From: Salinilacustrithrix flava
GTDB lineage: Bacteria > Actinomycetota > Acidimicrobiia > Acidimicrobiales > Salinilacustritrichaceae
NCBI GenBank assembly: GCA_024128875.1
Contig: JAMYFF010000010.1
Location: 62,001-126,000, forward strand
DNA length: 64,000 nt
Reading direction: 5' to 3'
Every line of letters starts with the position of its first letter. The stretch's first letter is position 1. Position numbers and translations under genes: made by a program. The notes beneath the pieces are model-generated. The model was not told the DNA's origin, did not search any database, and saw only the letters and a list, made by a program, of their open reading frames with translations. Shown here one piece after another: positions 47,675-55,328 of this stretch.

Positions 47675-49532
47675 GCCCGTCGCCTTGGCGGTCACCGACG
47701 CGGTCGGCGCCGACCGACGCGAGGACCTGCCCGGCGTGGCGTTGGCGGCGGCGGCCTGGATCGGGGCGACGCTGGCGCGGCCGGTCCCCGGGATGGCGAT
47801 GGCCGGCATCGTGGGGCTGGTGGTGGCCGGGTGCGCCGTGGTCCGTGGCTCGCGCGCCTCTGGCCCGGCTGGCCTCGTGCTGGTGGCATCGGTGCTGGCC
47901 CTGCTGACCTCGGCGCTGGGGGCGCGGTCGCTGGCCGGGCTGACACCCGTCGCCACGGGCGACGTGGACGCGGCGGTCACCCTCGTCACCGACCCGGAGC
48001 CGACGGCCGCGGGGCGCCTCCGGGTCGAGGTCAGACTCGACGGACGCCGGTTGCTCGGCGAGGCACGGGCGCCGGCCGCGATCGAGGCCCTGCGGGCGCG
48101 TCTGGCCGGGGACCGGGCCGTGGTGCGGGGCGTCGTGGAGCCCTTCGAGGATCGCCAGGACTGGGCGGTGGCACGCCACCTCGCCGGCCGCCTCCGCATC
48201 GAGTCCGTGACCGCGGTCGGGGGCAGCGCACCGCACGCCAGCGCCGCCAACGGCCTGCGGCGGGTGCTCGACCGAGGGGCGGCGAGCCTGCCCGACCGCC
48301 ACCGGTCCCTGCTCGCCGGGCTCACGCTCGGTGACGACCGGGCCCAACCGGCGGAGCTCACGGCCGACTTCCGGGCCTCGGGCCTCACGCACCTCTTGGC
48401 GGTCTCGGGCCAGAACGTGGTCTTCATCCTGGCGGTCGCCGGCCCGCTGCTCCGCCGGCTGCGCATCTGGCCGCGGTTCGTGGTCGCCGTGTCGGTGGTG
48501 GCCGGGTTCGCCTTCCTCACGCGGTTCGAGCCATCCGTGGTGCGGGCGGCGTTCGTGGCCGGGGTCGCGCTCTGGGCCTCGACCTCGGGCCGGCCGTCGG
48601 GCGGGCTCCGCCACCTCGCGCTCGCCGTGTGCGCCCTGCTGGTCGTGGACCCGCTGCTCACCCGGTCGGTGGGCTTCCGCCTGAGCGTCGCGGCCTGCCT
48701 CGGCGTCCTGCTGCTGTCCGGGCCGATCGTGGCCCGGCTGCCCGGCCCCCGCTGGGTGCGGGAGGCGCTCGGCATGACCGCCGGCGCCCAGCTCGCGGTG
48801 GCACCGGTGCTGGTCCCGACCTTCGGCGCCATGCCGCTCGCGGCGCTCCCGGCCAACGTGCTGGCTGCGCCGCTGGCGGGCGCGCTGATGGTGTGGGGCG
48901 TGACCGCCGGCGCGGTCGCCGGTGTCGTCGGAGGTGCGCCGGCCGAGCTGCTCCACCTGCCGTCGGCGTTCGGCCTCTGGGCGCTCGAGCTGGTCGCGTC
49001 GCTGAGCGCGGCGCTGCCCCTCGGCCACGTCGATCTGCGCCACGTCGGGGTCGCTGCGGTCGCCGGGCTGCTCCTCGCGACGCACCGGTCCTGGGCGCGG
49101 GCCGTCGCCGTGGTGCTCCTCGGCGCCGCCCTGGCCGTCCCGGCCACGGTGCGCGTGCCCGCCGGCGCATCCGCCGCAGGCTGGGCCGCCACCGTGTGGA
49201 GCGACGGCCCGGTGGCGGTGGTGGACCTGCGACCGGGCGCGTCCGGGGTCGAGGTGCTGGACGTCCTGCGGCGCCGGCAGGTGCACGTCGTCGGGCTGGT
49301 CGTGATCCGGGCCGGCCGTCCGGAGCTGGCCGAGGTCGTCGAGTCGGTCCGGGCTCGCTTCCCGGTGCACGTCGTCCTGGCACCGGAGGGCACCCCGGTA
49401 CCGGACCACGTGGTGCCCGAGCCCGGGCTCGTCGCCGGTGTGGCGGGCTTCGAGGTCCACGTCTCCTCGGCGTCGCCGGTGCTGGAGGTGCGGATCGGAC
49501 GGGGAGCGGGGGAGCCGCCGACGCAGCGGTAG
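47667..49532 (+). CDS. comEC: ComEC/Rec2 family DNA channel protein with a reduced C-terminus
   Basis: A 621-residue multi-pass membrane protein forming the inner-membrane DNA channel of transformation. The DUF4131-type N-part (about 30-190) and the Competence domain (about 215-470) are recognisable, with the signature GLTHLLAVSGQNVVFILA. The C-terminal region beyond about 500 (VVDLRPGASGVEVLDVLRRR) is short and lacks the HxHxDH metal motif of the metallo-beta-lactamase domain found in long ComEC proteins. It may therefore import DNA without degrading the second strand itself. The GTG at 47667 overlaps the comEA end. Its TAG stop forms part of the next gene's -10 box. Confidence 0.9.
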   Translation: MSEPVALAVTDAVGADRREDLPGVALAAAAWIGATLARPVPGMAMAGIVGLVVAGCAVVRGSRASGPAGLVLVASVLALLTSALGARSLAGLTPVATGDVDAAVTLVTDPEPTAAGRLRVEVRLDGRRLLGEARAPAAIEALRARLAGDRAVVRGVVEPFEDRQDWAVARHLAGRLRIESVTAVGGSAPHASAANGLRRVLDRGAASLPDRHRSLLAGLTLGDDRAQPAELTADFRASGLTHLLAVSGQNVVFILAVAGPLLRRLRIWPRFVVAVSVVAGFAFLTRFEPSVVRAAFVAGVALWASTSGRPSGGLRHLALAVCALLVVDPLLTRSVGFRLSVAACLGVLLLSGPIVARLPGPRWVREALGMTAGAQLAVAPVLVPTFGAMPLAALPANVLAAPLAGALMVWGVTAGAVAGVVGGAPAELLHLPSAFGLWALELVASLSAALPLGHVDLRHVGVAAVAGLLLATHRSWARAVAVVLLGAALAVPATVRVPAGASAAGWAATVWSDGPVAVVDLRPGASGVEVLDVLRRRQVHVVGLVVIRAGRPELAEVVESVRARFPVHVVLAPEGTPVPDHVVPEPGLVAGVAGFEVHVSSASPVLEVRIGRGAGEPPTQR

Positions 49533-49535
49533 GTT
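49530..49535 (+). promoter_or_regulatory. -10 box TAGGTT overlapping the comEC stop codon
   Basis: TAGGTT begins with the TAG stop of comEC and ends 6 nt before the GTG at 49542, predicting a leaderless transcript that starts inside the operon. Confidence 0.5.
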
Positions 49536-49541
49536 CGGCTG

Positions 49542-50114
49542 GTGCTCCTGGCGCTCGGTCAACTCCAGCTCGACACGGCCGCGCGCACGGCCGTGATCGG
49601 TCTGGTCGAATCGCTGGATCCGGGCTGCATCGAGGCCGTCGCATGCGGCGCCGACGCCGTCTGGCTCCGCTGCGGCGCCACGATCGCCCAGGTCAGCGAG
49701 GCCGCCGAGCGCGGCGGTCGGCCGGTCGGCCTCACCGTGGACGGCCTGGTCCGATCGGCGGAGCTGGCGGCTGCCGGCGCGGTCGCGGTCGAGGTCCGCG
49801 CTGCCAATGTCGACGTCGCCGAGATGGTGGCGGCCCCCGAGCTGAGCTTCTGGTGCACGCCGGACGTCGCCCGCCGCGCGCTCGAGGCCGGCGTGACCCC
49901 GGATCGCCTGATCGTCGAAGGAGAGGCGTGGACCGGTCCCGGAGTCGTCGGCCGGACCGTCGGCGGCGAGGGCCCGAGCGCGTGGGGCGCGGTCGTGCGA
50001 GCGGTGCACGACGGGGTCGGCGCGGTGCGCGCCAGCGACACCCGGGCCGTGCGCCGGGTGGTCACCGTGGCCGATCGCCTGGTGGCTGCGCAGGCGGCTG
50101 GGGGTGCACGATGA
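49542..50114 (+). CDS. Short dihydropteroate synthase-like barrel protein of unknown function
   Basis: 190 residues resembling part of the pterin-binding TIM-barrel fold: VESLDPGCIEAVACGADAVWL, then AELAAAGAVAVEVRAANVDVAEMVA (in parts), and near the C-terminus VVRAVHDGVGAVRASDTRAVRRV, which echoes the RVHD end of dihydropteroate synthase. The DPNSF-type phosphate loop and pterin-binding Asp are not found, and the length is about 70 residues short of DHPS, so it is probably not a folate enzyme. The GTG at 49542 lies 6 nt after a -10 box. The stop overlaps the holA start (ATGA). Confidence 0.65.
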   Translation: MLLALGQLQLDTAARTAVIGLVESLDPGCIEAVACGADAVWLRCGATIAQVSEAAERGGRPVGLTVDGLVRSAELAAAGAVAVEVRAANVDVAEMVAAPELSFWCTPDVARRALEAGVTPDRLIVEGEAWTGPGVVGRTVGGEGPSAWGAVVRAVHDGVGAVRASDTRAVRRVVTVADRLVAAQAAGGAR

Positions 50115-51091
50115 GCCGTCCGCCGGTCATCTTGATCAAGGGCGCCGACGACATCCTCCGGTCCGCCCGTCGCTCCGCCGTGATCGCCGAGCAGGTGGGC
50201 GACGCCGACGCGACCCTCGTCGTGGACGAGCCCACCCTGGACGAGGACGAGCGCCTCCGTCCGCTGGTCGACGCGGCCCAGACGTCGCCGTTCTTCACGG
50301 ACCACCGCGTGGTCGTCGGCCGCAGCATCGAGCGGTTCAAGGCCAAGGACGACCTCGCCGGCCTCCTCGACTACCTGGCCGACCCCCTGCCCACGACGGT
50401 GCTCGTGCTCGACTGGGGCGGCACCGGCCGGGTCCCCAAGGCCCTGTCGGACGCCATCACGGCCGCCGGCGGGGAGACCATCAGCACCGACCCCGGTCGG
50501 GACGTCGGCAGCTTCGTCGACGAGGCGGTGGCCAAGGCCGGGCTGTCCCTCGCCCGCGATGCCCAGCGGCACCTGGTCGACTGGCTGGGCGACGACCCGG
50601 GCAAGCTCCCGGGCGTGCTCGCCGTGCTGGCGTCCACCTACGGGGAGGGCGCCCGCCTCGGCATCGCTGACGTGGAGCCGTTCCTCGGCGACGCCGGCGG
50701 CGTGCCGCCATGGGACCTCACCGACGCGATCGACCGGGGCGACATCGCCGCGGCCATCACGACGCTGACCCGCATGCTCCGGTCGGGCCGCCACCCCATG
50801 CAGGTGATGGCCACCCTGCACACCCACTTCCAGCGCATCATGCGCCTCGACGGCGCCGGGGTGCGGGGGGAGAAGGAGGCGGCGACGGTCCTCGGGATGA
50901 AGGGCTCGACGTTCCCGGCCAAGAAGGCGCTGGCCCAGTCGCGCCGGCTCGGGTCCGACGGCGTGCGGGAGTCCATCCGCCTGCTCGCCCGCACCGACCT
51001 CGAGCTGCGCGGCACGATCGACTGGCCGGTCGAGCTGAGCATGGAGGTCCTCGTCGCCCGGCTGGCCCGGGTCGCGAAGGCGGTCCGCTAG
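50111..51091 (+). CDS. holA: DNA polymerase III subunit delta
   Basis: Clamp-loader subunit that opens the beta clamp. The 326 residues show the short actinobacterial form: PVILIKGADDILRSARRSAV at the start, SPFFTDHRVVVGRSIERFKA, VLVLDWGGTGRVPKALSDAI and, in the C-terminal collar, MQVMATLHTHFQRIMRLDG then KKALAQSRRLGSDGVRESI. The AAA-like domain has no Walker A, as is normal for delta. The ATG at 50111 overlaps the upstream stop. The gene order comEA-comEC-holA-rpsT (rpsT reversed) is widely conserved. A 10-bp hairpin follows. Confidence 0.94.
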   Translation: MSRPPVILIKGADDILRSARRSAVIAEQVGDADATLVVDEPTLDEDERLRPLVDAAQTSPFFTDHRVVVGRSIERFKAKDDLAGLLDYLADPLPTTVLVLDWGGTGRVPKALSDAITAAGGETISTDPGRDVGSFVDEAVAKAGLSLARDAQRHLVDWLGDDPGKLPGVLAVLASTYGEGARLGIADVEPFLGDAGGVPPWDLTDAIDRGDIAAAITTLTRMLRSGRHPMQVMATLHTHFQRIMRLDGAGVRGEKEAATVLGMKGSTFPAKKALAQSRRLGSDGVRESIRLLARTDLELRGTIDWPVELSMEVLVARLARVAKAVR

Positions 51092-51116
51092 GTGTAGGAC
51101 CGAGGCCAGACGCGCA

Positions 51117-51140
51117 ACGACCCCGCCGGAGCGGGGTCGT
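51117..51140. terminator. Bidirectional hairpin between holA and rpsT
   Basis: ACGACCCCGC (51117-51126) pairs perfectly with GCGGGGTCGT (51131-51140) around CGGA. It lies between convergent stops at 51091 and 51164. No U-tract follows on either strand. Confidence 0.7.
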
Positions 51141-51163
51141 CGGGAACGCGAGGAGCGTCGGGG

Positions 51164-51436
51164 TCAGGCCTGCTCGGCCGACTCCAGGCGACGGACCTGC
51201 TTGATCAGGCGGGACTTCTTGCGAGCCGCCGTGTTCTTGTGGAGCACGCCCTTGGTGGCCGCGGTGTCGATGCGACGGATGGCGGCCTTGAGGGACTCGG
51301 CGGTCTCCTCGCCGTTCTGCGCGGCGTTGAGCACCTTCTTGGTGCGGGTCTGCAGCTCGCTGCGCACCGTCTTGTTGCGCTGGCGCGCCTTCTCGTTCTG
51401 GCGGTTGCGCTTGATCTGGCTCTTGATGTTGGCCAC
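51164..51436 (-). CDS. rpsT: 30S ribosomal protein S20
   Basis: Small-subunit protein that binds 16S rRNA helices 9 and 44. The 90 residues begin ANIKSQIKRNRQNEKARQRNK after the initiator (in parts) and contain RSELQTRTKKVLNA and GVLHKNTAARKKSRL, the normal three-helix S20 pattern. The start codon is GTG (51436), preceded by an AGAGG about 10 nt upstream; non-ATG starts of rpsT occur elsewhere. It is convergent with holA, with a hairpin between them, and divergent from the alpha/beta hydrolase at 51556. Confidence 0.96.
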   Translation of the reverse strand: MANIKSQIKRNRQNEKARQRNKTVRSELQTRTKKVLNAAQNGEETAESLKAAIRRIDTAATKGVLHKNTAARKKSRLIKQVRRLESAEQA

Positions 51437-51543
51437 GTGGGGGACCTCTGGGGTTGCGAAGGTGGCGTGCGCGCGAGGGCGGGCACGGAAGCGATCATGG
51501 TAGCGGTGGACGAGCGGCGCGGGACAACCCAGCGCGTGGCGAT

Positions 51544-51549
51544 CAGACT
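51544..51549 (+). promoter_or_regulatory. -10-like box CAGACT before the hydrolase gene
   Basis: CAGACT ends 6 nt before the ATG at 51556, the same distance as in other leaderless genes here; it differs from TAGACT at the first base. Confidence 0.35.
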
Positions 51550-51555
51550 GCGCCC

Positions 51556-52416
51556 ATGGTGACGGTGGACCTGCGCTGGGGCAGCAGCGAGCGGCGGACG
51601 GTCGACGGCGTCGGCATCCACGTCGAGCGGGCGGGCCCGCCGACCGGTCCCGCCCTCGTCTGCCTGCACGGCTTCGCCTCGGGGACCTTCACCTTCGCCG
51701 GCCTGGCCGCGGAGCTCCGGGATGAGCTGGGTCTGGTCGCGTGGGACCGTCCCCCGTTCGGTCGCAGCGACCGTCCCCCGCCCCGCACCGGCCCGGACGA
51801 TCCCTACGCCCTCGCGGCCGACCTGCGGCGGACGGCCGCGCTCGTCGACCAGCTGACGGTCGGTGCCGGGCAGCGGGTGCTCGTGGGGCACTCCGCCGGC
51901 GCCCTGCTAACCATCCAGCTCGCCCTCGCCGGCACGACGTCGCTCGACGGGCTCGTCCTGCTCGCCCCCGCCATCGACGCCGAGCCACCGCTCACCGTCC
52001 GGGCCGTCGCCCGCCTCCCCGGCTCCGGGCTGGTCGCGGCGTCGATGCTCCGGGTCGGCATCCGGGGTGCGACGGCGTTCCTGCGGCGCTCCACCCGGCA
52101 CGGCACGCCGCTGACGGATGCGACGGCCGTGGAGACCGGCCGGTGCCTGCGGGCGCCCGGCACCGCGGAGGCCCTCTGGCACCTCACGACGACGTGGGAG
52201 CCCCCGCAGGTCGCCGAGCGCCTCGGCGAGGTCGGGGTGCCGGCGGTGGTCATCGGCGGGATCGACGACCGCATCGTGTCCCTCGACGCGCACCGCACCG
52301 CGGCCGACGGCCTCGGTGCCGAGCTCCACCTGCTGGAGGGGGCCGGGCACGCTCCCCACGAGCAGCAACCCGGCGTCGTGGCCGGCATCATCCGGGACTT
52401 CGTGGCCGGTCTCTGA
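51556..52416 (+). CDS. Alpha/beta hydrolase
   Basis: A 286-residue serine hydrolase of unknown substrate. Motifs are ALVCLHGFASGTFTFAGLA (oxyanion hole, about 34), WDRPPFGRSDRPP, the nucleophile elbow VLVGHSAGALLTIQLAL (GHSAG, Ser about 117), an acid in GGIDDRIVSLD and the catalytic His in EGAGHAPHEQQP. The GFASG opening and DRPPFGRS are typical of lyase- or esterase-like members of the BioH/MenH group. The ATG at 51556 has a CAGACT box 6 nt upstream. No partner gene hints at the pathway; lepA follows after 68 bases with its own promoter-like box. Confidence 0.84.
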   Translation: MVTVDLRWGSSERRTVDGVGIHVERAGPPTGPALVCLHGFASGTFTFAGLAAELRDELGLVAWDRPPFGRSDRPPPRTGPDDPYALAADLRRTAALVDQLTVGAGQRVLVGHSAGALLTIQLALAGTTSLDGLVLLAPAIDAEPPLTVRAVARLPGSGLVAASMLRVGIRGATAFLRRSTRHGTPLTDATAVETGRCLRAPGTAEALWHLTTTWEPPQVAERLGEVGVPAVVIGGIDDRIVSLDAHRTAADGLGAELHLLEGAGHAPHEQQPGVVAGIIRDFVAGL

Positions 52417-52484
52417 CACCCCGGGGGAGCCGCAGATGCGATGGGGGAGGGGGTCAGGGCCGTTGGTAGCGTCGTGAGGTCCCC

Positions 52485-54284
52485 ATGGCCTCTCCCCGAC
52501 CGTCTCTCGATCGCATCCGGAACATCGCGATCATCGCCCACATCGACCACGGGAAGACGACCCTCTCGGATCGTCTGCTCGAGGTCACCGGCGCGGTCTC
52601 CTCCCGGGACATGAAGGAGCAGTTCCTCGACTCGATGGACATCGAGCGGGAGCGGGGCATCACCATCAAGCTCCAGTCGGTGCGCCTCGACTGGAAGGAC
52701 CACGTGATCAACCTCATCGACACGCCGGGGCACGTGGACTTCGGCTACGAGGTCTCCCGCTCGCTCGCGGCGTGCGAGGGCGTCGTGCTGCTCGTCGACG
52801 CATCCCAGGGCATCGAGGCCCAGACGCTGGCCAACTGCTACCAGGCCCTCGAGCACGACCTCGAGATCATCGCGGTGCTCAACAAGATCGACCTGCCCGC
52901 GGCCGAACCGGACCGGGTGGCGGAGGAGATCGAGAGCGTCCTCGGGTTGCCGGCCGAAGAGATCCTCCACGTGTCGGGGAAGACGGGCGACGGCGTCACC
53001 GAGCTGCTCGACGCCATCGTGGAGAAGATCCCCCCGCCCGTCGGCGACGCCGACGCCCCGCTGCGGGCGCTCATCTTCGACTCGCACTACGACACCTACC
53101 GCGGCGTCGTCTCCTCGGTGCGGATCATGGACGGCACGATGCGCACCGGCGAGAAGCTGCGCTTCATGCAGGCGCGCACCACCAACGACGCCGACGAGAT
53201 CGGTGTGCGCAACCCGGTCCCCACGCCGGTCGACGCGCTCGGCCCGGGTGAGACGGGCTACCTGATCGCCGGCATCAAGGACGTCGCCGAGGCGCGCTCG
53301 GGCGAGACGGTGACCACCGCATCCCACGGTGCCGAGGAGGCCTTGTCGGGCTACCAGGACCCCAAGCCCATGGTGTTCGCCGGCCTCTACCCGGTCGATG
53401 GCGACGAGTACTCCGACCTGCGCGACAGCCTCGAGAAGCTGCGCCTCAACGACGGCTCCTTCACCTACGAGCCCGAGACGTCGATGGCGCTCGGCTTCGG
53501 GTTCCGCTGCGGGTTCCTCGGCATGCTCCACATGGAGATCATCCGCGAGCGCCTCTCCCGCGAGTTCGACCTGAACCTGATCATCACCGCCCCGTCGGTG
53601 GCCTACGAGGTCGTCACCACGACGGGGGAGCGGGTCGGCGTCTCCAACCCCTCGGCCCTCCCCGAGCCCACGGAGATCGACTGGATCGAGGAGCCGATGT
53701 TCTCGATCTCGATCCTCACGCCTGCGGAGTACCTGGGGCCGATCATCGAGCTGTGCGAGAACCGCCGCGGCGAGCAGATCCGGATGGAGTACCTGTCGCC
53801 GGAGCGGGTGGAGATCACCTACAAGATCCCGCTCGCCGAGGTGGTGCGGGACTTCTTCGACCAGCTGAAGTCGCGGACCCAGGGCTACGCCAGCCTCGAC
53901 TACGAGCTGGTCGGCTACGAGCGGGCCAACCTCGTGAAGGTCGACGTGCTGCTCAACAGCGTCGCGGCCGACGCGTTCTCCTCGATCGTGCACCGGGACA
54001 AGGCCTACGACTACGGCTCGAAGATGGCCGAGAAGCTCAAGGAGCTCATCCCGCGCCAGATGTTCGACGTGCCGATCCAGGCTGCGATCGGGGGCAAGAT
54101 CATCGCTCGCGAGACGGTGAAGGCGAAGCGCAAGGACGTGCTGGCCAAGTGCTACGGCGGTGACATCTCCCGCAAGCGCAAGCTGCTCGAGAAGCAGAAG
54201 GAAGGCAAGAAGAAGGCCAAGAACATCGGCCGGGTCGAGGTGCCCCAGGAGGCCTTCGTGTCCGCCCTGCGGCTCGACGATTGA
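52485..54284 (+). CDS. lepA: Translation elongation factor 4 (LepA)
   Basis: Ribosome-bound GTPase that back-translocates or aids subunit assembly. The 599 residues have an EF-G-like G domain with P-loop IAHIDHGKTTLSDRL (about 15), G3 DTPGHVDFGYEV, G4 VLNKIDLPAAEP and G5 VSGKTGDG, then domain II (RTGEKLRFMQARTTNDADEIG), domains III and V, and the LepA-specific C-terminal domain ending NIGRVEVPQEAFVSALRLDD. All motifs are intact. A TAGCGT box ends 12 nt before the ATG, and GTGAGG lies between. The rarD-like gene starts 1 base after the stop, so the two are coupled. Confidence 0.97.
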   Translation: MASPRPSLDRIRNIAIIAHIDHGKTTLSDRLLEVTGAVSSRDMKEQFLDSMDIERERGITIKLQSVRLDWKDHVINLIDTPGHVDFGYEVSRSLAACEGVVLLVDASQGIEAQTLANCYQALEHDLEIIAVLNKIDLPAAEPDRVAEEIESVLGLPAEEILHVSGKTGDGVTELLDAIVEKIPPPVGDADAPLRALIFDSHYDTYRGVVSSVRIMDGTMRTGEKLRFMQARTTNDADEIGVRNPVPTPVDALGPGETGYLIAGIKDVAEARSGETVTTASHGAEEALSGYQDPKPMVFAGLYPVDGDEYSDLRDSLEKLRLNDGSFTYEPETSMALGFGFRCGFLGMLHMEIIRERLSREFDLNLIITAPSVAYEVVTTTGERVGVSNPSALPEPTEIDWIEEPMFSISILTPAEYLGPIIELCENRRGEQIRMEYLSPERVEITYKIPLAEVVRDFFDQLKSRTQGYASLDYELVGYERANLVKVDVLLNSVAADAFSSIVHRDKAYDYGSKMAEKLKELIPRQMFDVPIQAAIGGKIIARETVKAKRKDVLAKCYGGDISRKRKLLEKQKEGKKKAKNIGRVEVPQEAFVSALRLDD

Positions 54285-54285
54285 G

Positions 54286-55269
54286 ATGCGTGCGACCGAC
54301 CGGACGGCCATGAACAGGGCCGGCGTCGGGAGCGCCAGCGAGCAGCCGGCACGCGGCGCCGCGGAGCGGACCGCCCAGAGACACGGCATCACCGCCGGGT
54401 TCAGTGCCTACGCCCTGTGGGGCGTGTTCCCCCTCGTCTTCCGGCTGCTGGAGGAGGTCTCGGCGGTCGAGATCCTCTTCCACCGCATCGCGTGGTCGCT
54501 TGCCGTCGTGCTCGGCGTCCTCGCCGTGCAGCACCGCTACGCCGAGCTGGCCACCCTGGTTCGGCACCGCCGGTCCCTGCAGCGGCTCGCCCTCGCGGCG
54601 GTGTTCATCTCGATCAACTGGCTGACGTACATCTGGGCGGTGAACAGCGGCCACGTGGTCGACGCCGCGCTCGGCTACTACGTGAACCCCCTGTTCACGG
54701 TCGCCCTCGGCGTCATCGTGCTGCACGAGCGGCTGCGCCCGGCCCAGAAGGTGGCACTCGGCTTCGGCGTCGCCTCGGTGCTGGTGCTCACCGTGGCCAA
54801 CGGCCGCGTCCCGTGGATCGCCCTGGTCCTCGCCGGCTCCTTCGGGATGTACGGCTACCTGAAGAAGGACGCCGGCGCCGCCGCGCTCACGTCGCTGGCC
54901 ATCGAGACCGCCGTGCTCGCGCCGGTCGCCCTCGTCGGCCTCGCGGTGTTCGCCGGTCGGGGCGAGCTGTCGTTCACGAACGGCTCGCTGTGGCGCGACG
55001 CCCTGCTCGCCGGCCTCGGCGTGGTCACGGCCGTACCCCTGCTGCTGTTCGCCACCGCTGCGACCCGCATCCCGCTGTCGATGCTCGGGTTGCTGCAGTA
55101 CATCACGCCGACGATGCAGCTGATCGTCGGCGTCGCGATCCTCGGTGAGTCGCTGCCGCCGGCCCGCCTCGCCGGCTTCGCCCTGGTCTGGATCGCCCTG
55201 ACGGTCCTGGCAACCGACGCCGTGCAGAGCGAGCGCCGGTCTCGGCGCATCGCCGTCGAGCCCGTCTGA
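54286..55269 (+). CDS. rarD: RarD-type EamA-family permease
   Basis: A 327-residue drug/metabolite transporter with ten predicted helices in two EamA repeats. The opening HGITAGFSAYALWGVFPLVFRLLEEVSAVEILFHRIAWSL (in parts) matches RarD, the chloramphenicol-sensitive protein family. INWLTYIWAVNSGHVVDAALGYYVNPLF is another family block. The substrate is unknown. The first 30 residues are a charged, variable extension; ATG 54286 is used because it is 1 base after the lepA stop, but the ATG at 54310 (MNRAGVG) is possible. A family A inverted repeat follows the stop. Confidence 0.92.
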   Translation: MRATDRTAMNRAGVGSASEQPARGAAERTAQRHGITAGFSAYALWGVFPLVFRLLEEVSAVEILFHRIAWSLAVVLGVLAVQHRYAELATLVRHRRSLQRLALAAVFISINWLTYIWAVNSGHVVDAALGYYVNPLFTVALGVIVLHERLRPAQKVALGFGVASVLVLTVANGRVPWIALVLAGSFGMYGYLKKDAGAAALTSLAIETAVLAPVALVGLAVFAGRGELSFTNGSLWRDALLAGLGVVTAVPLLLFATAATRIPLSMLGLLQYITPTMQLIVGVAILGESLPPARLAGFALVWIALTVLATDAVQSERRSRRIAVEPV

Positions 55270-55271
55270 AG

Positions 55272-55314
55272 ATCCCGTGGATCCGTCACCACCGGTGGTA
55301 CGGATCCACGGGAT
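55272..55314. repeat. 15-bp inverted repeat with inner palindrome at a convergent junction (family A)
   Basis: Bases 55272-55286 pair perfectly with 55300-55314; inside, ACCACC (55288-55293) pairs with GGTGGT (55294-55299). The arm ATCCCGTGGATC is shared with the repeats at 21284 and 33549. It lies between convergent stops at 55269 and 55329. Confidence 0.8.
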
Positions 55315-55328
55315 TTCCGGGAGGTGGC

